A DNA stretch of 51,279 bases. Origin: Podaxis mareebaensis. Taxonomy: Eukaryota; Basidiomycota; Agaricomycetes; Agaricales; Agaricaceae. The position numbers and the translations under genes were made by a program. Positions 41,863 to 51,279 of this stretch are shown here, in pieces. The stretch covers positions 1 to 51,279 of the forward strand of contig JAEUWP010000411.1 in the NCBI GenBank assembly GCA_018524725.1, written 5' to 3'. The first letter of the stretch is position 1, and each line of letters opens with the position of its first letter. Below the pieces are notes generated by a model. The model ran no database searches and was not told the origin of the DNA. It was given only the letters and a program-made list of their open reading frames with translations.

Positions 41863-44591
41863 TGCGTTCAGAGTGGTTCCACCCGAGGGGCTTGAGATTG
41901 AAAGGAGCGTGGTGGCAAAAGAGCGACGAGGAGGTTTTATATAGTAGGGGATAGAGACGTTCCTAAGGAGGTATTACAGGCGATTAGAGAGTATCATAGA
42001 CAAATGAGCGATGGTTGAGGGAGATGGGGAGAAGAAAAGAGTATTTTCGGTGAAACCCATCACGCGCCTTCTTTCCTTGGGCAGCATAGATAATTCGGCT
42101 GAACCGCGGGAAATTGAACTACTTTTAGCGTAACGTGTTAGTAAGGGAAACGTATGAAGTTGGAAGCGAACGACGCCGATTTCAATTGCATGCCGGAGGC
42201 GTTGCGTGGGAGCTCATAGAAAGAAGCCGGATAGACGCCAACAAACAAGATGGAAGATGTCTAAAGGTTTTTGGGAGGCAATATCAATGTGCTGCGTTGT
42301 GCGGCAGAGTAATACAGTTGTGGGTCATTGCATGTGGTTCTGAGCCGTGGTCCAGAGCAATGTCATGAGGACACTGGAAAGGATGCTAATTCGAGATGAG
42401 CATGCGCCTCCAAGTCCATGTGGCCACGCGCCGCCTTCGATTCGCCTATGTGTGGTAGGAAGAAGAGAGCCAAAGGACGAGGTAAGTGCCTACGTCGGCA
42501 AGGATGCCACGTGGCTTCAAGGTCTCATGAAAAGCCGACGCGGATATCGGGCTGGCCTTAGCTCTTAAGCTGAGCATTTGCGCTCTCGAGTGACCTCTTC
42601 TCATGCGTGCTGGTGGATACTACAACGTTCCCATGACATCGAAACACCTCCACCGCATGCCTGGGGCACCTCATGATACGACGTTCTCAGGATAAGAACG
42701 AAAATTTGGGTTCTGTGGGAGTGTAACAGCGTTCTCGGGAACGAATCCCCCTTGAGCTGTAGGTTTTACCTGGTATTCTCTTGTGAAAAATGCCGTCCAC
42801 TCTCAGCTATATATCTTACTGATACTGTAGGCACCCACCACCGCCACCCCTGTAGATATTTACAAATAGCGGTGTTCTCCATGTATCACTGGATCATGTT
42901 CAGAGAATAAGCGGCGCGACGGCAGAGGCCTCACGATTGCATGACAATCATTGCTTACAGAAAGAAAGCGGCCAATAGTATCTTGTCTCTTATCGCGAGT
43001 GAGTTCGACTCTTTTAGAAAGAATCTAGCTTCCCATGCACCTCCACACATCCGGGCTTAACGGTTCAATCATCATGGATCGTGCCCAGTTTCAAGTCCTA
43101 GAACTTATTCCCCACCCTCTCGCGACTCACGCCTGCCTCGAAATCCGTCTCCAGGCTTCATTCTAGGGGATGCCATCTACTCTATCTTGGCTGGGGATCA
43201 TCGTAGGGAAGCTGTCAGAACTGCACTCTTCTTGTCATTCCCAGAACAACTGGGAGATGGGACTCGTTCTCTTGCCCAGACCAATCGTGGCGTCCTTTTC
43301 TCTGCGACTGGAGGATGGTTTGGCTAAGGGACCAGAACAGACGATTTGAAATGACGGTAGGCGAAAGCATAAACGCAATTCATAACTGTTGACATAACGG
43401 CGTCGTGACTCTTGAAGTACTTTCTTGAATAGCATAGCCCCTTGTCGTCATCCATAAAGAGTCTGAGGACTCAAGTACAGGGTGTATATCAAAAAGAAAA
43501 GAAAACTTGGGATGCCAAGGCATCCGGATAAGATACGGAGGGGATGGCGATTGATAACACGGTGTCGGCCGTTGTTTTCTCCGGCGATCGGTCGGTACTG
43601 AGGTACAGGTGCCGCTTTCCCGCGCCTTCCCTTGAATGCCTTGAAGGAGCTGAACACCCTGAATACTTTGTATTCTCCAGTCGCACAACCCCAACGCCAT
43701 TTGGGAACTATCTGACTTCATTATATGAGCAGATAATTGTACCTCTGAGTGGAGAGGTATCTTGGTCATATGGTCGCATAGAATACATGAAAGGTGATAT
43801 GCCTGTAATAACTGCGTTTGCTTGACGACGTTCTTCTAACATGCGACTAGAGGGAGTAACGAAAAATGTACTGAGGCAATAGGTGGCTTGCTGTACATTT
43901 ACGCGAGCCAGGAGGAACTTCGCTTGACTGCTACTTGAGCCGCGCGATGCAATCTTGTACATCTACACCAAAAGCCGACTTTGGATATGCACCAAACCTC
44001 TCATTGTGGGAAGACTGAATGCTTACAAAGAGGTCCGAGTAAACTTTTCAGCTTAGAGCTAGGGCTTCCGAGCGTTAGTGCATTAAACCTACAGGCATTT
44101 GACAATATACACCTGGAGTCCTGGCCTTGGACTCGATAAGTGACCACCAAGCCAAGAGCACATCTGACATCAGCGGACCCCGAGGGCGGGATCTGATGCG
44201 CCAAAGGCCGACTCCAACTTCAGAAGTCGCCGACATATTAGTTAAAAGGATCGGCCGAGGTTGGTGAGGGCCGCGAATGGTCCGAGTTTCAGGCCGCTAC
44301 CCCAGCCAAATCAAACCCTTACTTATTCGAATCTCTTCGCTTCCGAAGTCTTCTTTTCTTTTTGGTCCACCCCGTCAAGTACACTTTCATTAGCGCTCTA
44401 TGTTAGCTTAAGAATGATTGTTTTCAAACTTATCAATAGCAAGCCACAGACGTGCCCCAGTTGCTCGAAGCCGGGTGTCAGTGTTGTTGGGGAGTCAATG
44501 GGGAGTTGATGGGAGATCACACGTTTGGGCGGCCGCCGGCGTCAATGATACGTTGAAGTTCGAATCATATTAATCCCTCAGGGTCGATGGA
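41863..44591. other. Intergenic; no gene supported
   Basis: 2.7 kb. Open frames up to 129 codons (43,769-43,380 minus; 43,544-43,825 plus) overlap on opposite strands and show no recognisable motif. A decayed gene is possible. Confidence 0.45.
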
Positions 44592-45927
44592 ATGGGTTGC
44601 GGATTTCTTTCATTCCTCAGTCCAGATCCTCCTCAAGTCCACGTCTCGACACACGCTCAAATTCAGCACTGTACTTCTCATCCACTGTTGCTCGACTCCG
44701 TAGATATTTTCGTTACGGTACGTTTCAACGCCTCTCCTTGCGTGGAGGAATGGTCGAATGTTGACGATACAGCCAGGTCGAGCCTTCTAATTCTGTTGCC
44801 CCTCTCGTTCTGCACGTTCGCTCTCACGCTAGATGGTTTTTTGTTTTGGCATGACCCCGATACTTTGCGGCCAGTGCCCGATGATATTCTGTTTGTATTT
44901 ATGAGAACACAAACGGGGGACCCGACGCGGGTGGATGTGGAATTATACAACATCGATCGAGGAAATAAAACAGCGGGATTATCTACTTTGGATCCTATAC
45001 GAGACAAGGAGGTCGGGTTGGAGGTACCTTGGGTGCCACCTGGGTAAGCTGTTTGACGCAGTTGGCATGTGTTCCTTAAGGCTGACCAAATCGAATGAAC
45101 AGTAACTTTTGGATACGCATCTTTTCTTCGCAGTACGTATGACTTTAGGAATATTTTGGTGCTATCTTATTTGTTGTTCCTGGACAGGAGTAAGACAGTC
45201 CTAGTTCAGTCGTCGACTTTTCAGATTTATGGCCCCAATGCAACTCAAAGTGCAATACCTCCGCCTACGATAGGTACATCCACGACAGGGACATATACGT
45301 ATGTCTCATTGTACGTCGCTTCCTCTCTCTTGGAGCTCATCTTTCTTTCAGGACGGCCACGGTGTCCCAGATTGAAACGTTTCATCCCATTTCAAGCTCA
45401 ACCATAGGTCAAGCCACACCATCGACAAAAGTTCTTCCACACCACCAAACAACGCTGGTATCATCGTGGGTGCGACTATTGGAGGCACAGTATTGACCGC
45501 CTTAGCTGACATCCTGATTTACTGTCTGCGACGTCGGAAAACGTTCCAAACAAAAGCAGTCGCGAAGGTTGTAGCGTTTACCGCAACGCGATCAGGTCTG
45601 GATCGCGAAAGTAAATCACCTTCTCCACTCTTGAGTCCTCTGAAGGCAGGCGCACCGTCGGATGCTGCTTGGATAGCTGCAAATCGAGCAGAGGCTCTTG
45701 GGGAGGAGCGCGAGAGGTTGGATAGAGAAATTGCTGCACTCGAGGGAACCGTTCGCTCTTTGACCCGGAATGCTTCAAGGGCCGGAACTAGCGGCAACGG
45801 AGTGGACTGTAGCAGCGTGGACCAGGACTTGGGCGGCAATCCCAACGTTCATGCTCAACTGGAAGACCTTCGTGCACTGGTTAGACGACTGGAAATAATG
45901 TTTGGTCTACCTCCTGGGTACCACTAA
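44592..45927 (+). CDS. Single-pass membrane protein with coiled-coil tail (start uncertain)
   Basis: Architecture common in mushroom genomes: a small extracellular beta-type domain, a Ser/Thr linker, one transmembrane helix and a cytoplasmic coiled coil ending in PPGY. Here the outer domain reads FMRTQTGDPTRVDVELYNI and continues by splicing into NFWIRIFSSQ and SSTFQIYGPN. The transmembrane segment IIVGATIGGTVLTALADILI is followed by CLRRRK. The tail has ERERLDREIAALEGTVRSL and LEDLRALVRRLEIMFGLPPG. Introns inferred at about 45,046-45,101, 45,133-45,188 and 45,299-45,410. A hydrophobic LLILLPLSFCTFALTL near 44,785 is the probable signal segment, so the true start may be inside or upstream through another exon. 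Function unknown; such proteins are often wall sensors or adhesins. Confidence 0.62.
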
Positions 45928-46066
45928 GGTGTAATAATAATGAGGAATACATATTACGTATTTTCCAATTTCAAATTTCAAATTATTTTTACCCTGATCC
46001 TTTGCCACGTGAAGTGATATTTTTGGTCGCGTGCAAAAATTTGGTAGCTTATGGTCTGGACTTGTA

Positions 46067-48328
46067 ATGTTCAGCCTAGCGTTGCGCAACGGTTGGCGGC
46101 GCAGTCTCTATTGCCTCGGTTCCAAAGTCCAACGATTACGTTCGTATGCTTCACTGAGCTCACTCGAACCAGAGCGAATCCGTAATGTTGCAATCATTGC
46201 ACATGGTATGTCGTCTCTCATACGTCACGAATCAAGCTCATTTTGCCCTCGCACAGTCGACCATGGCAAAACCACACTAGTTGATCAACTTCTTCGGCAA
46301 TCTGGCACAATAAAGCAGCTCTCTGTCACAGAGAAGATCCTTCAAACACCCAACGCCTCGTCAGCTGTCGCGGATGCGGGTATCCAAGATGGCTTCGTCA
46401 CGAGGGTGATGGATTCTAATGACTTGGAACGCGAACGTGGTATCACCATTCTCTCGAAATGTACGAGCATCGATTATAAGGGAAGCCTCATTAATATCGT
46501 CGACACGCCTGGACATGCGGACTTCGGTGGAGAAGTTGAGCGGATCATGAGTATGGTGGATGGTGTTGCATTGGTTGTGGATGCTACTGAAGGACCAATG
46601 ACTCAAACACGCTTCGTTTTAAGCAAAGCCCTCAGTCGGGGTCTCAGGTGTGTCTGCTAAAAACGTACAGTATCCAACTGCTAAACAATTCGTAGACCAT
46701 TGGTTGTTGTGAACAAAGTCGACAGATCAACTGCTCGTGTTGCACAGGTCGAAAGCGACTTATTCGACCTCTTTGCTACACTAGGTGCGACCGACGAGCA
46801 GGCAGAATATCCTCTCCTTTATGCCTCTGCCAAGCAAGGTTGGGCATCCGGCGCTGTTACTCCTCCAGCTTCAGACCCCAGCATGGAGCCTCTATTCAAT
46901 CTCATACTCTCTCATGTGCCGCCCCCAAGCCACCTCTCCTCATCTGGCCCCTTCTCCATGCTCACAGTTCAGATTGAGAATGACCCTTACCTTGGTGTCC
47001 TGTACCTCGGGCGCGTGCAAAGCGGCACCCTCAATCTCGGCGACACACTCTGGGCCATTGACTCGGAAGGTAATAAGGTCGGCGAAGGAAAGGTCAAGCG
47101 AATTCTGAGAAGAAAAGGCTTGGAGAGGGAAGAGAAAGAAGTCGCTGGCGCCGGAGAAATTGTAAGTGTGGCTGGAATTAAGGGTGGTGGTGTGAATGTG
47201 ACGTTGGTTCATCCGGAAGGCTGGGGCGGAGCAGGACCCCAACCTTTGCCTGTAGGTAGCTCGCCTACAATTCCAGTAGCACATCACTCAATAAACTCCC
47301 GCAGACAACGCCAATCGACCCGCCGACAATCTCAATCTACATATACCCCAACGACTCTCCTTTGGCGGGAAAGGAAGGGAATAAACTCACCTCCCAACTC
47401 ATCCGCGAGCGTAGCCTGAAAGAAGCTCAGACTAATGTTGCCCTCAAGGTCCTCCCTGGCCCAACTGCAGAATCTGTTGAAGTCAGAGGGCGTGGTGTTC
47501 TACACCTTGGCGTCCTTCTCGAAACCTTTCGCCGCGAAGGTTATGAACTGAGTGTCGGATCGCCTAAAGCAGTCTTGATTCCCAACCCCGAGACACCCGA
47601 CAAGAAGGGTAACGCCGGCATGCTCGAGCCTGTGGAGGAGTGCACAATCATTGTCAAGGAGGAATTTGCTGGAACCGTCATTCAGAAGCTCACCATGCGT
47701 AAAGGATCTATGATTTCCTATGAATCGGGATCACATGGCGAAGGCGAAGGTTGGGTGAAGATCGTAATGGATGTTCCTTCACGTGGCTTGATCGGGTACC
47801 TCGCTGGAGAATTCAAGAATGATGTTCACGGACAAGGAACGCTAAACCACATCTTCAAAGGATACGAGCCCTACAAAGGAGAAGTGGACACTGGACGGAG
47901 AGGGAGTCTGATCTCCATGGTCGATGGAGTTAGTTCTGCATATGCTATGGCGCCTTTGCAGGCCCGAGGGACAATGTTCATACATCCAGGGACTCAAGGT
48001 CGGTGCTCTCACTCCCCTGCGTTACTGCAAACCTGACTTTTGAGTCGCTATCCCTACAGTATACCCAGGCATGGTTATTGGAGAAGCTGGCAAAGCTCAG
48101 GACCTCTATCTGAATCCCTGTCTAAAGAAACAGCTCACGAACATCCGTGCCGCTGCTGCAGATGAGAAAATCGTCCTGGGCTCTCCTCACATCATGACCT
48201 TAGAAGAGGCGCTGAGTTACATGGGTGATGACGAGGTGATAGAGATTACACCGAAGAGTATTCGGTTGAGGAAGGTTATCCTTGATCCCATAAAGAGGAT
48301 GCGGGGAGGAAAAGGCCGGGGAGCATGA
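46067..48328 (+). CDS. Mitochondrial BipA/TypA-family translational GTPase
   Basis: Ribosome-associated GTPase related to EF-G/LepA. Five exons: 46,067-46,205, 46,257-46,647, 46,696-47,251, 47,305-47,998 and 48,060-48,328, totalling 2,049 nt (682 aa), with introns of 48-61 bp. ATG 46,067 gives the Arg/Ser-rich presequence [19 protein letters not shown], consistent with mitochondrial import. The G1 loop, [14 protein letters not shown], is completed across intron 1. Switch I has RERGITI, G3 is DTPGHADF and G4 is NKVDR. The C-terminal BipA region includes [43 protein letters not shown] and [19 protein letters not shown]. It lies 139 bp downstream of the membrane-protein gene on the same strand, with no sign of co-regulation. 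Confidence 0.94.
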
Positions 48329-49332
48329 ACTTGGAAATTTGAAATCTCATCTCATAAATCTAGGCCTTTGGGAACATACTTACTAGAAAGCATGTAGATA
48401 TTGCAGCACACTACTCAGTTAATTAGACCATTCATAGACTACCTTGCTAGTGAATGTTAATCACACTATCAGAGGATGCTGAATGCAATTTTCGTGAGCC
48501 TGTGGTTCAGATGGTGTTTTAAATGCTGCCAATGAATATACTTCAAGTTGACTTGTTGTACTGCTGAACCAGTCCAGATCATGCTTGGATCAACATGGTT
48601 GGGAGAGGCGTGCAATAAAAAAGACAACGATGAGTACTGAGACTACTGGCACAACAGTGTCGAGGGGAAACCTCGATGACTGCCCATTTCATCTTATATA
48701 GACTCACCAGGTGCTCTACGTAGTTTGTTATCTGCTTAGATGGCCATCCATTGTGTTCATCCAACTGGACAATGGTCTCAATAATCTATCGAGGGCACTA
48801 GCCTATCCAGCTGGGTTAGGGGATGTGGTGAATAAAAACAACGTGAGTGCTGAGATGGTGCGAGCACAACAGTGTTGAGGAAAACCCTCAACACAACCCG
48901 TTTCATCTCTTATAGACTCTTCAGGTGCTCTACATTAGCCGTTATCCAATTACAATCTGCCAATTGTCTTGTTGCTATTGGATGATGTACGCTCGATATG
49001 AGTGGGCACCTAGTCTATCCGACTTTCAGCATTTCTTGGGTTGAGGCCATTTGATTGGTGCTTGTTCCATAGAACATATTATAAATTATTACAAAGAAAA
49101 TAATTTTACTTCAGAATACTAAGTTCGAGAAATAAGTGCACACCTACCAGCTGGGCACTTAAAGCAGAGCGCCCAAGAGACACCCATCCACAGGGCACTG
49201 CATTTGAATTTCCAGGTCGTGGGAGATGACATTGGCTGTTTCTGGCTGGGAACATCATGTTAGACTCTTCCATAATGAACATGTAGTGCATTGAGATATC
49301 TGACTTACTTGGGATACATCTGTTTAGGCCAC
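48329..49332. other. Intergenic with a duplicated hairpin repeat
   Basis: No supported gene. Contains two diverged copies of a repeat of about 120-135 bp (listed separately). A 61-codon minus frame at 49,291-49,106 might be a further exon of the neighbouring gene. Confidence 0.5.
48609..48948. repeat. Two diverged direct repeats, each with a hairpin
   Basis: Copy 1 (about 48,609-48,744) and copy 2 (about 48,828-48,948) share CAATAAAA/GAATAAAA, CACAACAGTGT, a short stem, TTTCATCT, TATAGACTC and CAGGTGCTCTAC in the same order. The stem is TCGAGG...CCTCGA in copy 1 and TTGAGG...CCTCAA in copy 2, so pairing is kept although two bases changed. Probably two copies of a small unknown mobile element. 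Confidence 0.6.
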
Positions 49333-50034
49333 TTATAGTTGTCTGTCACTGGGGTCACTGTGATATATGAGGAGTTATATCATCTTGGCATCCAGAATCA
49401 ACTTCTGACTTACCTCGATCCTATGGACAACTTATGAAAGTCATCTCTGTGTGCAATAAGTGCATTCTTGAACCTACTGTGGGTATGACTTACCATGGGC
49501 ACACAACCTTCAGGGCAGTTACTCTTAGCATAAGACCTGGTAATGAACAACCCTTTCCTAGACTTACTGGGTACTCTGCCAGTTATCAATAGTATCAGTG
49601 TCAAGGGGAGCAGTGTTGGAATCAAAGGTCGCAGTAGAATGCATAGTCAACATAGGGGTTATAGGACCAGTGGCGGCAGGGCAGTAGAGGGCGTCATCGT
49701 GGTCATCCAGTAACTGAATAGGGGGAGGGGAAGGACATCCAAAGAGGTGGAAGCCAAAAAGGGTGATGTGTCGTGAAGAGCGTGCCCCAGATTGCCTGGA
49801 CTTTCTTGTGTGGTGAGCAAGGCCAGGGTTTGAGTGGAGAGAGAGGGTCTCTGAGTCGAGGGCAGAGTCAGATTCTGGATCAGCGAGAAGTCCGCGCAAG
49901 TGGTCTGGAGGAGTGGTGTGTGAACGGGGAGTTGGATTTGTGAGGGAGTCGTTGGAGGGAGTGCAGTGGAGACAGGGCAGACAGGCGTTGACTGCGACGT
50001 GCACTCGCTCTGCCCACGAAAACCCAGAGCTCAT
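49333..50034 (-). CDS. Unrecognised protein, probable three-exon gene
   Basis: Exon 1 runs from ATG 50,034 to 49,568 (155 codons). Its N-terminus, SWAERVHVAVNACLPCL, is hydrophobic and Cys-containing and could be membrane-proximal. An acidic Ser/Asp/Leu stretch follows (SDSALDSETLSLHS), then a basic patch and HITLFGFHLFG, then Pro/Asp-rich sequence. A GT-AG intron (49,567-49,537) of only 31 bp joins exon 2 (49,536-49,414), which has CPEGC and RFKNALIAHRDDFHKL. After another intron a short exon would end at TAA 49,335-49,333. The exon 1 features look like a conserved protein, but I cannot name the family. The last two exons are weakly supported. Confidence 0.45.
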
Positions 50035-50139
50035 CGTGGTTCACAACACAAATGAGTAAACACATGTTTCAACTTCAAATCCACAGTAAATGCTGTCAAC
50101 AACAGGGTTGTAGGTAATTTGCTAAACCGCACAAACAGC

Positions 50140-50221
50140 TCTCCGTTAGTATATCGGTTAGTACACGCGCCTGTCATTCATTTGGCCGCACGAAAGCGGG
50201 GTTTGACTCCCCGACGGAGAG
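50140..50221 (+). tRNA. tRNA-Asp (GTC) with a 10-nt intron; possibly decayed
   Basis: The 7 bp acceptor stem TCTCCGT/ACGGAGA is perfect (50,140-50,146 with 50,214-50,220; G73 at 50,221). The D arm is present; the anticodon stem CGCGC (50,166-50,170) pairs with GCACG (50,188-50,192) except for one C-A. The anticodon GTC is at 50,173-50,175, and an intron TTCATTTGGC (50,177-50,186) sits after position 37. The T stem CGGGG/CCCCG is perfect, but the T loop reads TTTGACT where TTCGANT is usual. Both oddities are CG-to-TG/CA changes. It would decode Asp codons if functional. Confidence 0.72.
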
Positions 50222-50231
50222 GCTTGCCTTG

Positions 50232-50242
50232 TTTTTTTTTTT
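50232..50242 (+). terminator. RNA polymerase III terminator (T11)
   Basis: Eleven T in a row begin 11 bases after the tRNA 3' end, the standard Pol III stop. Confidence 0.8.
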
Positions 50243-50243
50243 G

Positions 50244-50289
50244 ACTTGTCTTCTTTCATTGACGCCACTTGTCTTCTTTCATTGACGCC
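50244..50289 (+). repeat. 23 bp tandem duplication
   Basis: Two exact copies of a 23 bp unit (50,244-50,266 and 50,267-50,289), starting ACTTGTCTTC and ending GACGCC, followed by ACTTGACG, a partial third start. Confidence 0.9.
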
Positions 50290-50887
50290 ACTTGACGTCT
50301 TGCCAGTGGTTATGCCGACGGATCCTAGCCTGTCCTATGTAAATCTCTTTTGGCCAAACCCCTCTCCACCACTCGATGACCGCAGTCCTGAGCGTCAGCA
50401 TACCGTCCTGGAGCCGCTGGAGCAACTTCCGGAGTCCGGCATTTGTCTTAGCCGGACGCAGGGTTGATGTGCCTGACGATTGCGACTTGTGATTGGGTTG
50501 CTTACTTACCTCGGCTAATCGAACATCGGCATGCTCTGTAGCAACGCCTAAATGCCAGTGCCTCGGAAGGTGTTAGTCAGTACCTCGGAGGGAGATCCCC
50601 ATACCGCCAGTCAAAACCGTGCTCTTTCCAGTCACCTTTGACTAAGTTGTCATTATGGAAACTCTTTTTCCGTCTCCACTTTTCCCTCGACATATCGGAC
50701 GGGCGAGCCTACTTATACTCCATGACCGATGAGCGAGTGGATACATTGCCTCATCGTTCCTTTCCATCTTCGATAATAACTCTCCTTGAAATCTTGTCTC
50801 GGACGAGTTTCACTCATCAAGACGGTTCTGATATCCTCTCACACCTCGAGCATGCCACTGTTATCTGGGAGTTCCAGATCACATAAC
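50290..50887. other. Intergenic after the tRNA; no gene supported
   Basis: Short plus-strand frames (50,246-50,467 and 50,638-50,886) lack recognisable features. This is likely the promoter and 5' leader of the next gene. Confidence 0.45.
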
Positions 50888-51202
50888 ATGGACACGACCC
50901 TCCCATCATCGACCGCCTCATCTAGATCTTCACTGACGTACACCACCCCTCACGAATCCTCCCAACCTCCTCACCCTCCTAGCCATTCCGAGTCCTCAGG
51001 CCACCCCGGCGGCGTCACACCCTCCCACCGCAGACACTCTGCATACAACCCCTCTCACCCACACCCCTATCACAACTCGTCGCCCATCCCTCAATCCACA
51101 AAACCACGCCCCCGTGCGCGATCTCTCTCAACACCAACACGTCCACAACCGGATACAGAAAATGCTCAACAAACACAAACTATTCGTCCGCACCCTCGTT
51201 GA
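50888..51202 (+). CDS. N-terminal low-complexity exon of a gene running to the right edge
   Basis: From ATG 50,888 the frame encodes a Ser/Pro/His-rich, basic, disordered segment (for example HRRHSAYNPSHPHPYHNSS) and stops at 51,202. A second frame from about 51,150 to the window end (KMLNKHKLFVRTLVDSMAPR) also looks coding, so a splice or frame change probably joins them. The protein is truncated by the window and cannot be classified. Confidence 0.4.
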   Translation: MDTTLPSSTASSRSSLTYTTPHESSQPPHPPSHSESSGHPGGVTPSHRRHSAYNPSHPHPYHNSSPIPQSTKPRPRARSLSTPTRPQPDTENAQQTQTIRPHPR

Positions 51203-51279
51203 TTCTATGGCCCCGCGCACTGCTCCGGCTCCCCTATCCAACCAAAAACACCCTTGGAGCGCGAGATCTCCAGAGATGA

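Noticed and set aside
43380..43825. Overlapping 129-codon minus and 93-codon plus frames between the glucanase and membrane-protein genes
   Set aside because: No recognisable motif, signal peptide or splice continuation on either strand.
1..51279. CRISPR array or bacterial-type operon
   Set aside because: No regularly spaced repeats; all genes have eukaryotic introns or retroelement structure.

Overview
The window looks like part of a filamentous basidiomycete (mushroom-forming, Agaricomycete-type) genome. The evidence is class I hydrophobin genes with 45-70 bp introns, a Tad-type LINE, chromodomain Ty3/gypsy retrotransposons, a trichodiene-synthase-type terpene cyclase, a GH16 glucanase and a mitochondrial BipA/TypA GTPase. 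All exon structures were derived by eye from splice sites and reading frame.

Region 1 (about 1-25,100) is a transposon nest. A LINE of about 6.3 kb (193-23,901, with a 15/16 bp target duplication and a poly-A tail) was split inside its RNase H domain by chromovirus A (5,204-22,639; two 721 bp LTRs; target duplication AGTAG). Chromovirus A was in turn split inside its integrase core by chromovirus B in the opposite orientation (10,204-19,401; two 647 bp LTRs; target duplication CTTCT). All three are decayed, mostly by CpG-type transitions. Chromovirus A seems to use Tf1-like self-priming: 11 nt next to its 5' LTR are complementary to the predicted 5' end of its own transcript. It also carries an antisense gene with a double CX2CX6C motif. 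Chromovirus B has an unrecognised open region before gag and a second one after the integrase that ends in two zinc knuckles. A broken unknown gene (24,258-25,082) follows the nest.

Region 2 (about 25,100-38,000) has two paralogous hydrophobin genes with identical intron positions and shared promoter blocks (26,271-26,810 minus; 37,493-38,006 plus). Between them lie a four-exon sesquiterpene synthase (minus), a large HET-like membrane protein (plus) and a three-exon cysteine-rich protein (plus).

Region 3 (about 38,000-51,279) has a secreted many-exon GH16 glucanase (minus), a single-pass membrane protein with a coiled-coil tail (plus), the mitochondrial BipA/TypA GTPase (plus), an unrecognised gene (minus), an intron-containing tRNA-Asp that may be decayed, and the start of a low-complexity gene running to the right edge. 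Surface coating, wall remodelling and terpene synthesis are the visible themes. I see no operon-like logic and no complete biosynthetic cluster around the terpene synthase.
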